Source of the DNA: Streptomyces paradoxus
GTDB taxonomy: Bacteria; Actinomycetota; Actinomycetes; Streptomycetales; Streptomycetaceae
Direction: 5' to 3'
Assembly: GCF_014202475.1 (NCBI RefSeq)
Contig: NZ_JACHGV010000001.1
Location: 186,001 to 250,000 of the forward strand
Length of the DNA stretch: 64,000 nt
Positions 1 to 8,410 of this stretch are shown here, in pieces. The number at the start of each line of letters is the position of its first letter. The stretch's first letter is position 1. Below the pieces are notes generated by a model that was not told where the DNA came from, ran no database searches, and was given only the letters and a program-made list of their open reading frames with translations. The translations under genes were made by a program, and so were the position numbers.

Positions 1-1
1 G

Positions 2-403
2 TTCATCGGGAACAACCCGGGCAGGCTGCGCTTCCTGGCGGACTGCGCGGTCACCGCGATCGAGGGTGACCCAGACGAATGGAAGCTCGTCGTCGAGTCC
101 TCGGGCCCGGGCCCCGCACCCGCTGTGCTCGCGGCCGACATCGTGATCCTGAGCACCGGATACGCCTACGCACTGCCGGACTTCATGGCTCCGCTGGACG
201 CGCGGCTGCGGCGGGACAGCGGGATGCTCGTCGTCGGCGACGACTTCTCGGTCGCATGGGACGGGCCTGCGGAGAACCGGATCTACCTCCAGAACGGTGC
301 CCGGCACTCCTGGGGCGTCGCCGATCCCAATCTCAGCCTGCTCGCCTGGCGCAGCGCGGTCATCCTCAACAGCATGCTGGGTGAAACGAGGTATTCGGTA
401 TGA
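2..403 (+). CDS. Lysine N6-hydroxylase (IucD/KtzI-type flavin monooxygenase), C-terminal part only
   Basis: The gene enters from the left edge in frame 2; about 133 C-terminal residues are visible and the FAD and NADPH motifs lie outside the window. The visible part has the STGY segment and the C-terminal signature YLQNGARHSWGVADP-LSLLAWR, which aligns with the FLQN..HTHG..D..LS..A.R block of lysine/ornithine N-hydroxylases. The family hydroxylates the side-chain amine of lysine or ornithine with FAD, NADPH and O2. Lysine is preferred here because of the neighbours (cupin, DAO, MetRS-like), which in characterised systems use N6-hydroxylysine. Its TGA overlaps the ATG of the cupin gene (ATGA), so the two are translationally coupled. 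Substrate choice is inference; family assignment is firm. Confidence 0.85.
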   Translation, partial: FIGNNPGRLRFLADCAVTAIEGDPDEWKLVVESSGPGPAPAVLAADIVILSTGYAYALPDFMAPLDARLRRDSGMLVVGDDFSVAWDGPAENRIYLQNGARHSWGVADPNLSLLAWRSAVILNSMLGETRYSV

Positions 404-777
404 CCGCTCGTCAGGTCCCGCAGTTCCAGGCCGAGGCGGTCGGCGTCCTGGTCCCCTTCGGTCCGACCGAGGTGGAACCGGACGGAGTGACCGTCGCCGA
501 GGCGGACTTCGCCCGTTCGGTCTTCCCCCGCGTGCCGTTCAAGGCGGCTCGCTTCACCGTGCCGCCGGGCGGGACCAGCTCGCCCGACCAGCACGCGGTC
601 CAGGAGATCTGGGTGGTCCACGCCGGATCCGGCACCCTGGAGGTGGACGGAGAACGGTCGCTCGTCGGGCCCGGTTCCCTGGTGGGCTTCGCCTCGCAGG
701 CCGTCCACGAGATCTTCGCCGACCAGGGCGAGGAACTGGTCATCTACTCCTTCTGGTGGTCGGCGACCGATGAGTGA
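400..777 (+). CDS. Stand-alone cupin protein, putative N-N bond-forming half of a hydrazine synthetase
   Basis: A 125-residue single-domain cupin. Motif 1 reads PPGG-x6-QHAVQEIWVVHAGSG and motif 2 GPGSLVGFASQAVHEIF, giving candidate metal ligands His (QHAVQ), Glu (QEIW) and His (AVHE). In characterised hydrazine-forming systems (Spb40 of the s56-p1 pathway) a cupin domain fused to a MetRS-like domain rearranges the glycyl ester of N6-hydroxylysine into the N-N bonded product. Here a cupin and a MetRS-like protein are encoded separately within one operon. It overlaps the upstream hydroxylase by 4 nt and the downstream oxidoreductase by 8 nt. The role is inferred from context; as an isolated protein it could only be called a small cupin. 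Confidence 0.8.
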   Translation: MTARQVPQFQAEAVGVLVPFGPTEVEPDGVTVAEADFARSVFPRVPFKAARFTVPPGGTSSPDQHAVQEIWVVHAGSGTLEVDGERSLVGPGSLVGFASQAVHEIFADQGEELVIYSFWWSATDE

Positions 778-1867
778 ACGCACCACCGGGACCGGTGAGG
801 CGCCCCACTACGACCTCGCCGTCGTCGGCGCCGGCGCGGTCGGCGCCCTCGCCGCGTACTACGCCGTGCGCCGGGACCCGGGCCGCCGCGTCGCCGTGAT
901 CACGCACGCCGGACGGGGGACGGGCGCGACCCGCCTCTCGGCCGGGTTCGACACGCCCACGGGGCACAACCCGGCCCAGCGCGCCCTGGCCGCCCGCAGC
1001 ACCGCGCTCTTCGGCGAGCTCGCCGCCGGACTCGGCGACGCCGGACGCGCGCCGGTCGACGTCCGCTGGCTGGTGACGCGCGAGAACGCGGCCGCCCTCG
1101 ACGCGACCATGGCCGACGGCGACCGCACCCGCCCGGTCACCGGGGAGCAGCGGGCCCTGCTCGACCGGACGTTCCCCGGGCTCGCCCACGACGACGACCA
1201 AGTCCTGTTGTCCACTGCTCCCATGACGGTCGGTCAACCTCAATGGCTTGCCGACCGGCTCCTCGACGAGGTCCTCGGCCACCCGGACAACACCCTCCTC
1301 GAGGGCTTCCGGGTCACCGAAGTACGCCGTACGGGCGGGCGCGTCGAACTGGTCGCCGCCGACGGCACCCGGATCACCGCCGCCAAGGCAATCCTCGCGC
1401 CGGGCCCCTGGGTCCTCGACGGCCCGGTGGCGGCGGCGGCCCGCGAGCGCGGGGCCCGGGTCAAGAAGGTGGTGGCTTTCCACATCATGACGCCGCCCCC
1501 GCCGGGCGCCCCGGCACTCGTCCTGGAGGACGCCGACGCCTTCCTGCTGCCCCACCACCCCGGCGGCCACTGGATCTTCAGCATCACCTCGCCCGACTGG
1601 GACCGCGGCCCCGACGAGCCGCTCGCCATCGACGCCCGCGACCGGGAACTCGCCCGGGCCCTGCTCGCCCGGCACGTACCGGGATTCTTGCCGCACCTGC
1701 TCGGCGGCCGGGTCTTCAGCGACTGCTTCACCCCCGGCCATCTGCCGGTCGTGGACACGGTCGGCGGCGACGGCGTGGTCATGGCCATCGGCGGATCCGG
1801 CTCCGGTTATCGACTCGCCCCGGCCATGGCCGAGGACGCACTGAACCTGCTCGACGGGAGACCGTGA
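770..1867 (+). CDS. FAD-dependent DAO-family oxidoreductase (Spb39-like)
   Basis: A 365-residue glycine-oxidase/D-amino-acid-oxidase type flavoprotein. The Rossmann motif GAGAVG lies in the N-terminal segment DLAVVGAGAVG, and the C-terminal FAD-binding segment GGSGSGYRLAPAMAE is near residue 345. DAO enzymes oxidise C-N bonds of secondary or primary amines. In the known hydrazinoacetate pathway a DAO-type enzyme oxidatively cleaves the lysine-glycine hydrazine adduct to hydrazinoacetate and 2-aminoadipate semialdehyde, and this gene has the right family and position for that step. ATG at 770 overlaps the cupin stop by 8 nt. Substrate assignment is inference from context. Confidence 0.85.
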   Translation: MSERTTGTGEAPHYDLAVVGAGAVGALAAYYAVRRDPGRRVAVITHAGRGTGATRLSAGFDTPTGHNPAQRALAARSTALFGELAAGLGDAGRAPVDVRWLVTRENAAALDATMADGDRTRPVTGEQRALLDRTFPGLAHDDDQVLLSTAPMTVGQPQWLADRLLDEVLGHPDNTLLEGFRVTEVRRTGGRVELVAADGTRITAAKAILAPGPWVLDGPVAAAARERGARVKKVVAFHIMTPPPPGAPALVLEDADAFLLPHHPGGHWIFSITSPDWDRGPDEPLAIDARDRELARALLARHVPGFLPHLLGGRVFSDCFTPGHLPVVDTVGGDGVVMAIGGSGSGYRLAPAMAEDALNLLDGRP

Positions 1868-1869
1868 AC

Positions 1870-3501
1870 ATGAGCCTGCTGACCGGGGACACGCACACCC
1901 CCCGGCACTACCTCCTGGTGCCGCCCGAGGCCACTCCCAACGGCCCCCTGCACCTCGGCCACATCGGCGGCCCCTTCCTGTGGTCGGACATGATCGCGCG
2001 GCATCTGCGGGTCCGGGGCGACCTGCCGTTGGTGATCACCGGCAGCGATGTGTACGAGTCGTACGTGGCGCTCAAGGCGCACGCCGAGGACTCCACGCCC
2101 GGCGAGGTCGCCGCCAGCTACGGACAGCGCATCCAGGACGACTTGGCGGCCCTGCGCATCGGCGTCGACGCGTTCATCGTCCCCGATCAGCAGCCCTGGC
2201 GAGAGCAGTTCGAGCAGGAGGTCGCCGCCTCGATCGAGCGGCTGACGGCCCGGGGCGCGGTGCTGACGCGCTCCGAGCGCGTGCCCCACTGCCCGGCGTC
2301 GGACCGCTGGGTGGTGGGCGGCTGGCTCCGGGGCCGCTGCCCCGAGTGCGGTGCGGGCATCGCCAGTTACTTCTGCGAGGAGTGCAGTGCGCACTTCCTG
2401 CCCGAGTCGGTCGTCGAGCCGCGCCCCCTGCTCGACGAGGGGCCGCTGACCTGGCGTGAGATCTCCAGCCTCTTCCTGCGGCTGCCGGACCGCGACCTCC
2501 TGGACGCCACGCTCGTGGACCTGGGCGTCGCCGACCGCTACCGGGCGACCGTGGCGCGCTTCCTGGAGCGCGACGGACAGACCGTACGGCTGAGCGCCCC
2601 GCAGACGTGGGGACTTCCGCTGCCCGGACCCGAGCCGGACGTGCCGCGCGCCCTCTTCCCGTACGCCGGGATCTTCATGTTCGCCCGCCTCGCCGGCGCC
2701 GTCCACGGCCGGCTCTCCGGCACCGGCGTGAACGCCTTCGATCCGGACTCCGGGGTCACCACCATCACCACCCTGGGGGTCGACAACGTGATCCCCACCC
2801 TGGTCTCGATCGTCGGCACCAGCTTGCTGCACGGCGACATGAAGCCGTACGACCGGTGCCTGATCAACAACTTCTACCGGCTGGCCGGGCGGAAGTTCTC
2901 CACCAGCGCCCGGCACGCCATCTGGGCGGCGGACGTCGCCGCGTCGCCCGCCATCGGCGTGGACACCGTCCGGTACCACCTCGCCGGGGCCGATCTGGAG
3001 TCCGGGGCGGCGAGCTTCGAGACGGCGGACTTCCTTCGGACCGCGAACGCCACGCTCGCCGACGGCCTCGGCAAGCGGATCGACGCGGCGTGGAGCCGGC
3101 TGCCCGAGGGGCCGCCGCAGGCGCCCGTCCCGGCTGTCGCCGACCTCCTGGAATCCCTGCTCGCCGAGCAGTCCGCGGCGCTCGACGCCGCCCGTGTCTC
3201 GACCCGGCGGGCGGTCGCGGCGCTCGACCGCTGGTGCGCCGACGACGCGGTCGCCCACGCGGCCGAGGACGGCGCCTACTGGTGGCTCAAGGGCCTGTCC
3301 CTGCTGGCGTTCCCGGTGATGCCGGACCTCGCCGAGCTCGTCTGGCAGCGCCTCGGCGGCACAGGAGAGCCTCGCGCGGCGGCCTTCCTCGCCAGGACCC
3401 AGGCCCACCGGGACCGGCCCGCGCCCGGCTTCGGCCGGGTGAGCGCCGCCGATCTGGACGCCTGCCTGCCCGACACCCTGCGACCGGGAGCGGACGCGTG
3501 A
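1870..3501 (+). CDS. Methionyl-tRNA-synthetase-like amino-acid-activating enzyme, putative hydrazine synthetase ligase half
   Basis: A 543-residue class I aaRS-like protein. It has an HLGH catalytic motif at residues 28-31, a four-cysteine zinc knuckle (C157, C160, C169, C172) and a KFSTS loop at 342-346 in place of KMSKS. A MetRS-like helical C-terminal region follows, but nothing extends beyond it. It is not a housekeeping MetRS, because it sits inside a biosynthetic operon and the KMSKS loop is altered. In characterised hydrazine synthetases this domain activates glycine as glycyl-AMP and esterifies N6-hydroxylysine before the cupin acts. A start at GTG 1864 would overlap the upstream stop (GTGA) and is also possible. 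No cupin is fused to either end, unlike Spb40 and relatives. Confidence 0.88.
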   Translation: MSLLTGDTHTPRHYLLVPPEATPNGPLHLGHIGGPFLWSDMIARHLRVRGDLPLVITGSDVYESYVALKAHAEDSTPGEVAASYGQRIQDDLAALRIGVDAFIVPDQQPWREQFEQEVAASIERLTARGAVLTRSERVPHCPASDRWVVGGWLRGRCPECGAGIASYFCEECSAHFLPESVVEPRPLLDEGPLTWREISSLFLRLPDRDLLDATLVDLGVADRYRATVARFLERDGQTVRLSAPQTWGLPLPGPEPDVPRALFPYAGIFMFARLAGAVHGRLSGTGVNAFDPDSGVTTITTLGVDNVIPTLVSIVGTSLLHGDMKPYDRCLINNFYRLAGRKFSTSARHAIWAADVAASPAIGVDTVRYHLAGADLESGAASFETADFLRTANATLADGLGKRIDAAWSRLPEGPPQAPVPAVADLLESLLAEQSAALDAARVSTRRAVAALDRWCADDAVAHAAEDGAYWWLKGLSLLAFPVMPDLAELVWQRLGGTGEPRAAAFLARTQAHRDRPAPGFGRVSAADLDACLPDTLRPGADA

Positions 3502-4745
3502 CCGACCGGACCACCCCTCTGTACGTCGTCCTCAACCGCTCCGGCGACGAGTTCGGCGAATACCACCGTTTCCTCGACGGCCACCCCTGCCGGACGGTGT
3601 ACCTCACCACGCCCGGCGGGCTGCCCGCGCTCGACCAGGACGGGGCGACCGAGGTCCATGTGCGCGACAGCCTCGCCCACGACGACCTGCTGCCCCTCCT
3701 GCGGGAGATCGCGGACCGGCACGGCACGCCCGAGGCCGTCTTCGGCCAGTCCGAGTACGACATCCTGACGGCCGCCCGGCTCTCGGCCGCACTCGGCGTC
3801 CCCGGCGGCTACGGTCTCGACCTCGTCGAGCGGTTCAAGGACAAGCCCGCCATGAAGAGCGCGGTGGGCGCGGCCGGACTGCGGGTTCCCCGGTTCCTGC
3901 GCCTCGACGACGCACCCTCGGCGGAGGCGGTCGTCGACGCCCTCGGCGGTCTGCCCCTGGTCCTCAAGCCGCGCGCCGCGGCGGGCTCCCAGGGAGTCAG
4001 GGTCGTTCACAGCGCCGACGAACTGCGCGAGGCGCTGGGGGGCGTCGACCCCGAGGGATACGAGTGCGAGGAGTACGTCGAGGGGGACATCTTCCACGTC
4101 GACGGCGTCCGCCGCTCCGGCCGCCTCCACTTCGTCACCGCTTCCCAGTACGTCCACACCTGCCTGGACTACGCACACGGCCGCCCGCTCGGCTCGGTCC
4201 TGCTCGACCCGGGCCCCGAGCGCGACCAGCTCACCGCGTTCGCCGACCGCTGTCTGGGGGCGCTCGGGCTGCGCGACGGCGCGTTCCACCTGGAGGCGAT
4301 CCGGCGTCCGGGGGGCGAGCTGGTGTTCCTGGAGGTCGGGCTGCGGCCGGGCGGCGCGCAGGTGCCGTTCCTGCACGTCGACCTCTACGGCATCGACCTG
4401 TTCGCCGAGGCGTTCCGGGCGGCCTTGGGCCTGCCCCCGCTGTGGCAGCCGTCCGAACCGGTCGGGCACCGGGCCGGCGGCTGGCTCATCTACCCCGCTC
4501 CGCGCGAGCTGCCCGGACGTGTCGTCGCGCGCACCTCGCCCGGGTCGGCCGTCCCCGAGGTCTACCACGAGGAACTGCCCGCGATCGGCCAGATCATGAC
4601 GGGGCCCGGCAGTTATGACGAGGGCTGCGGGATCTTCCGGTTCCGGGGGCGGAGCGCCGCCGGGGTGCGCGCCGCCGTGCACACCGCGATGGAGGTGTAC
4701 GGGCTGCGGACCGAGCGGGCCGAGGGAGCTGAGCCGCATGGCTGA
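3498..4745 (+). CDS. ATP-grasp ligase
   Basis: A 415-residue ATP-grasp protein of the carboxylate-amine ligase type. Visible features are the nucleotide-binding lysine in LPLVLKPRAAAGSQGV (residues ~155-170), the EEYVEGD segment typical of the adenine pocket, and the metal-binding end of the fold in HLEAIRRPGGELVFLEVGLRPGG. The family makes amide or peptide bonds through an acyl phosphate. In this operon it is a good candidate for joining hydrazinoacetate, or another product of the upstream genes, to an amino acid, giving a hydrazide or pseudo-dipeptide; that is inference. The GTG start overlaps the previous stop (GTGA), and its stop overlaps the MFS start by 8 nt. Confidence 0.85.
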   Translation: MTDRTTPLYVVLNRSGDEFGEYHRFLDGHPCRTVYLTTPGGLPALDQDGATEVHVRDSLAHDDLLPLLREIADRHGTPEAVFGQSEYDILTAARLSAALGVPGGYGLDLVERFKDKPAMKSAVGAAGLRVPRFLRLDDAPSAEAVVDALGGLPLVLKPRAAAGSQGVRVVHSADELREALGGVDPEGYECEEYVEGDIFHVDGVRRSGRLHFVTASQYVHTCLDYAHGRPLGSVLLDPGPERDQLTAFADRCLGALGLRDGAFHLEAIRRPGGELVFLEVGLRPGGAQVPFLHVDLYGIDLFAEAFRAALGLPPLWQPSEPVGHRAGGWLIYPAPRELPGRVVARTSPGSAVPEVYHEELPAIGQIMTGPGSYDEGCGIFRFRGRSAAGVRAAVHTAMEVYGLRTERAEGAEPHG

Positions 4746-6018
4746 GGCACGCCGGTACGGCGCCGTGCTGCGCGCGTGGTTCCGGGAGACCCTTCCGGCC
4801 GCCGGTAACGCGCGCAGACTCGGCGTCCTCACGCTCATCCAGTCCCTGGGGCTCGGGGTGTTCCTCACCTCCAGCGCCGTGTTCTTCACCCGGACCATCG
4901 GCATCCCCGCCCAGCGTGTGGGCCTCGCCCTGTCGGTCGCCGGGCTCTGCGGTCTGGTCTGCACCGTGCCCATCGGCCGACTCGCGGACCGGCTCGGCGC
5001 GGGCCGGGTACTCACCGTCAACTTCCTGCTCGCGGCCGTCGGCTTCACCGCGTACTGCCTGGTGGACGGCTTCGCCGCGTTCCTCGCGGTCGCCTGTGCC
5101 ATCGCGGTCCTGGAGACCTCGGCGGGCGCGCTCCAAGCGTCGCTCACCGACGCACTGGTGGGCGAGGCGGAGCGGATCAGGGTGAGCGCGCAGATGCGCA
5201 GCCTGTTCAACCTGGGCTTCCTCGGCGGCGCCGCGCTGGCCGGAGCCGCCATCGCGGCCGGGACCTCGACGGCCCTGTACGCCACAGTCCTCGCCAACGC
5301 CGCCCTGCAGTTGGTCTCCGTCGCCGTGCTGCTCGGGATGCGGCTGCCCGCGGGCGCCGGGCCCCGGGCCACCGCCGCCGAGGCGCCGGGCGGGGTGCTG
5401 CGCAGCGCCGCGCTGCGGGACGTGCGCTATGTGGCGGTCGCGCTGGTGTGTGGCGCTCTGGAGCTGTACCACCCGCTGCTGACGGTCGGTCTGCCGCTGT
5501 GGATCGTCACGAGCACCGACGCGCCCGCGCTGCTGGTGTCGGGGCTGCTGATCCTGGACACCGTCCTGGTGCTGCTGTTCCAGGTCGCGGTCAGCAGGGG
5601 CGCGCGTACCCCGGCGGGAGCGGCACGCGTGCTGCGCTGGGCGGGGTGGGCGCTGGGGGCGTCCTGCCTGGTCTTCGCGGTGAGCGGGGGGCACGGCGCG
5701 CTCCTGGACAGTGCGGCCCTGCTGGGCGGCGCGCTGGTGCTCGTCCTCGGCGAGCTGTACCAGGCGTCGGCGAGCTGGGGCCTGTCCTTCGGGCTCGCCC
5801 CGGCGGGCCGGCAGGGGGAGTACCAGGCGGTGTTCTCCCTGGGGCGCGGGCTCCAGCAGTTCGCCGGGCCGTGGCTGATGACCTCCCTGGTCGTCGGTGC
5901 GGCGGCGACCGGCTGGCTGGTCCTCGCGGCGCTCTTCATCCTGCTCGGGCTCGCCGCGCCGCCGCTGGTGCGCGGCCTGGAGAAGGCCCGCGCGCGGACG
6001 GAGCCGGCGCCGGCCTGA
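4738..6018 (+). CDS. MFS transporter, probable efflux pump for the operon product
   Basis: A 426-residue protein with about 12 hydrophobic segments and an MFS motif-A-like loop, GRLADRLGAGR, between the second and third helices (near residue 82). The N-terminal half is a typical drug-proton antiporter fold. It is the last gene of the overlapping run that starts before the window. Export of, and self-protection from, a small reactive metabolite is the natural reading of its position, but the substrate cannot be read from the sequence. ATG 4738 is chosen because it follows GGGAGCTGAGCC closely and is coupled to the ATP-grasp stop; the upstream in-frame extension overlaps coding sequence and lacks hydrophobic character. 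Confidence 0.88.
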   Translation: MAEARRYGAVLRAWFRETLPAAGNARRLGVLTLIQSLGLGVFLTSSAVFFTRTIGIPAQRVGLALSVAGLCGLVCTVPIGRLADRLGAGRVLTVNFLLAAVGFTAYCLVDGFAAFLAVACAIAVLETSAGALQASLTDALVGEAERIRVSAQMRSLFNLGFLGGAALAGAAIAAGTSTALYATVLANAALQLVSVAVLLGMRLPAGAGPRATAAEAPGGVLRSAALRDVRYVAVALVCGALELYHPLLTVGLPLWIVTSTDAPALLVSGLLILDTVLVLLFQVAVSRGARTPAGAARVLRWAGWALGASCLVFAVSGGHGALLDSAALLGGALVLVLGELYQASASWGLSFGLAPAGRQGEYQAVFSLGRGLQQFAGPWLMTSLVVGAAATGWLVLAALFILLGLAAPPLVRGLEKARARTEPAPA

Positions 6019-6089
6019 GCGGACCGGCCGGCGTCCGTCCGGACCACATGTGTCACACCCGTCCGACCGATACAAGTTAAGCGAGCACC

Positions 6090-7298
6090 ATGACCGTACA
6101 GCGACGACACGACCCGGACGAGCGCGGCTTCGCCAGCGACAACTACGCGGGTGCGCACCCCGAGATTCTTGCGGCGATCGCCGTGGCCAACGGCGGCCAT
6201 CAGGTCAGCTACGGCGCCGACGTCTACACCGAACGCCTCCAGGAAGTGGTGCGCGGCCACTTCGGCCAATCCGCGCACACGTACCCGGTCTTCAACGGCA
6301 CCGGCGCGAACGTGGTCGCGCTCCAGACCATGCTCGACCGCTGGGACGCCGTGGTCTGCGCCGAGTCGGCCCACATCAACGTCGACGAGGGCGGGGCGCC
6401 CGAGAAGGTCGCCGGGATCAAGCTCCTGACGGTGCCCGCGTGGGACGGCAAGCTCACCCCTGAGCTGATCGACCGTCAGGCATGGGGCTTCGAGGACGAG
6501 CACCGGGCCCGGCCCAGGGTCGTCTCGATCGCCCAGTCCACCGAACTCGGCACCTGCTACACGCCGGACGAGATCCGTGCGATCTGCGACCACGCGCACG
6601 GCCTCGGCATGCTCGTCTACCTGGACGGCGCCCGGCTCGCCAACGCCGCCGCCACCCTCGGCGTGTCCCTGCGCGAGATGACCACCGACGCCGGCGTGGA
6701 CGTCCTCTCTCTCGGCGGCACCAAGAACGGGCTGCTCTTCGGCGAGGCGGTGATCGTGCTCAACGAGGACGCGGTGCGCGGCATGGCCCACCTGCGCAAG
6801 ACGAGCATGCAGCTGGGCTCCAAGATGCGTTTCATGTCGGTGCAGTTCGAGGCGCTGCTCGGCGGTGACCTCTGGCTGCGCTCGGCGGCCCGCTCCAACG
6901 CGATGACCCAACGGCTGTACGAGGCGGTGCGCGACCTGCCGGGCCTGGAGATCCCCCGCCCGGTGCAGGCCAACCAGATCTTCGCCGTCCTGCCGCCGGC
7001 CGTCACGGAGCGTCTCCAGAAGCGTTTCCGCTTCTACACCTGGGACGAGCAGACCGGCGAGGTCCGCTGGATGACCTCCTTCGACACCACCGAGGGCGAC
7101 GTGGACGCGTTCGCGGCGGCGATCGCGGAGGAGCTGGCGGCGGAGCGAGGCCAAGGGCCGGCGGGCGCGCTGACCGTGGCCGAGCGCGAGGAACTGGTGC
7201 AACTGCGCCGTAGGGTCCGCGAAATGGAAGAGATGATCGAAGCGCTGGGACAAGAGCCTGCCAAGGCTGCCTTCTCCGCGAACCGCAAGACGAAGTAG
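6090..7298 (+). CDS. Low-specificity threonine-aldolase-family PLP enzyme with a C-terminal coiled-coil tail
   Basis: A 402-residue fold-type I PLP enzyme of the beta-eliminating lyase family (LtaE-like). The cofactor lysine is K212 in SLGGTKNG, preceded by the Asp of LDGARLANA that contacts the pyridine nitrogen. The family cleaves threonine, allo-threonine or phenylserine to glycine plus an aldehyde. Glycine would be the co-substrate of the hydrazine machinery upstream, so it may be a precursor supplier; that is inference. The catalytic core ends near residue 350. The last ~50 residues, starting at LTVAEREELVQLRRRVREM, form a charged heptad-like helix not usual for the family. It lies 71 nt after the MFS gene without a clear terminator between, and is followed by one. 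Confidence 0.85.
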   Translation: MTVQRRHDPDERGFASDNYAGAHPEILAAIAVANGGHQVSYGADVYTERLQEVVRGHFGQSAHTYPVFNGTGANVVALQTMLDRWDAVVCAESAHINVDEGGAPEKVAGIKLLTVPAWDGKLTPELIDRQAWGFEDEHRARPRVVSIAQSTELGTCYTPDEIRAICDHAHGLGMLVYLDGARLANAAATLGVSLREMTTDAGVDVLSLGGTKNGLLFGEAVIVLNEDAVRGMAHLRKTSMQLGSKMRFMSVQFEALLGGDLWLRSAARSNAMTQRLYEAVRDLPGLEIPRPVQANQIFAVLPPAVTERLQKRFRFYTWDEQTGEVRWMTSFDTTEGDVDAFAAAIAEELAAERGQGPAGALTVAEREELVQLRRRVREMEEMIEALGQEPAKAAFSANRKTK

Positions 7299-7310
7299 CA
7301 GGCGGCGGAA

Positions 7311-7346
7311 GCCCGGGAGGTCAGGCGAGCGCCCTGACCCCCGGGC
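7311..7346 (+). terminator. Hairpin terminator closing the first operon
   Basis: An inverted repeat of about 15 bp with a single mismatch, GCCCGGG-a-GGTCAGG pairing with CCTGACC-c-CCGGGC, lies 12 nt after the aldolase stop. There is no U-tract, as is usual in Streptomyces. It separates the first operon from the iron-controlled argB gene. Confidence 0.75.
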
Positions 7347-7446
7347 AGGAGAAGGACGAAGAGGTCATCGCCGGACGTGGCGGGCCGCCCCGAGCGTACG
7401 CAACGCGCTCCGGACATGTTCGTGAGCATCACCAAGGGAGTCGAGA

Positions 7447-7465
7447 TTAGGTTAGGCTAATCTAA
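7447..7465 (+). promoter_or_regulatory. Iron box (DmdR/IdeR operator) upstream of the argB paralogue
   Basis: TTAGGTTAGGCTAATCTAA matches the IdeR/DmdR consensus TTAGGTTAGGCTAACCTAA at 18 of 19 positions, the best match in the window. It lies 57 nt upstream of the argB GTG start, so the gene is expected to be switched on under iron limitation together with the siderophore genes. Confidence 0.9.
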
Positions 7466-7522
7466 ATCGAGCTCTCCCCCGGCCCGGGCCTGCCCGGCCC
7501 CGCCGCGAAACGGAGTGACCGC

Positions 7523-8410
7523 GTGACCGTGACAGCCGCACGAGCAGGGGATCCGTCCGTCCGGGCACTTCCGTGGCCCGAGGAACTGCGCGGCAGCGTG
7601 GTCGTCGTGAAGTTCGGCGGCAACGCCATGGTGGACGAGCGTCTGCAACTGACCTTCGCCCAGGACGTCGTGGAGCTCTGGCACGCGGGCCTGCGCCCGG
7701 TCGTCGTGCACGGCGGCGGACCGCAGATCAGCGCGATGCTGGACCGGCTCGGCCTGGAGACCCGCTTCGAGGCGGGGCTGCGGGTGACCACGCCCGAGAC
7801 CATGGACGTGGTGCGCATGGTGCTGACGGGCCGCGTCCAGCGGGAGCTGGTCGGCCACATCAACGCCCACGGCCCGTTCGCGGTGGGTCTGACCGGGGAG
7901 GACGCGCACACGATGACGGCCGTGCGGCGCCCGGCCCGGGTCGACGGCCGGGCGGTGGACATCGGTCTCGTCGGGGACGTCGTGGACGTCAATCCGGCCA
8001 TGGTGCGCGCACTGCTGGAGCAGGACCACATCCCCGTCGTATCCCCCGTGGCCCGCGGCGCGGACGGACAGGTCTACAACGTGAACGCCGATCTCGCGGC
8101 GGCGGCCCTCGCCGTCGCTCTCGACGCGGAGCGGCTGGTGATGCTCACCGACGTCGAGGGGCTGTACGCGGACTGGCCGCACAGCACCGAGGTCATCGGG
8201 CGCCTGACGGCACGTGCGCTGGACGGACTGCTGCCCGGTCTGACGAGCGGGATGCTGCCCAAGATGGAGGGCTGTCTGCGAGCCGTCCGCGGTGGTGTGC
8301 GCAAGGCGCACGTGGTGGACGGACGCGTGCCGCACGCGGTGCTGCGCAGTGTCCTCGCCGCGACCGGCCCGGGAACCACCGTGGTGCCCGACGGGGTCAC
8401 CAAGTCCTGA
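7523..8410 (+). CDS. argB: Acetylglutamate kinase paralogue, iron-controlled
   Basis: A 295-residue amino-acid-kinase-family protein clearly of the ArgB type: [10 protein letters not shown] at the N-terminus (phosphate-binding Lys and Gly-Gly), [23 protein letters not shown], and [12 protein letters not shown] in the nucleotide region. ArgB phosphorylates N-acetylglutamate on the route to ornithine. The GTG start has GGAG about 8 nt upstream. The gene is alone on its strand behind an 18/19 iron box, next to a cluster that consumes several ornithines per siderophore, and faces an N-acetylglutamate-synthase-like gene with which its 3' end overlaps by 14 nt. It is therefore probably a dedicated second copy for siderophore precursor supply rather than the general arginine gene; that last point is inference. 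Confidence 0.92.
   Translation: MTVTAARAGDPSVRALPWPEELRGSVVVVKFGGNAMVDERLQLTFAQDVVELWHAGLRPVVVHGGGPQISAMLDRLGLETRFEAGLRVTTPETMDVVRMVLTGRVQRELVGHINAHGPFAVGLTGEDAHTMTAVRRPARVDGRAVDIGLVGDVVDVNPAMVRALLEQDHIPVVSPVARGADGQVYNVNADLAAAALAVALDAERLVMLTDVEGLYADWPHSTEVIGRLTARALDGLLPGLTSGMLPKMEGCLRAVRGGVRKAHVVDGRVPHAVLRSVLAATGPGTTVVPDGVTKS

Noticed and set aside
1870..3501. Housekeeping methionyl-tRNA synthetase
   Set aside because: The KMSKS loop is altered to KFSTS, the gene is embedded in a biosynthetic operon beside a lysine hydroxylase and a cupin, and the protein is specialised.
2607..4745. Arg/Pro-rich extension fused to the front of the ATP-grasp frame
   Set aside because: It is the MetRS-like gene read out of frame; GTG 3498 overlaps the upstream stop and starts the real protein.
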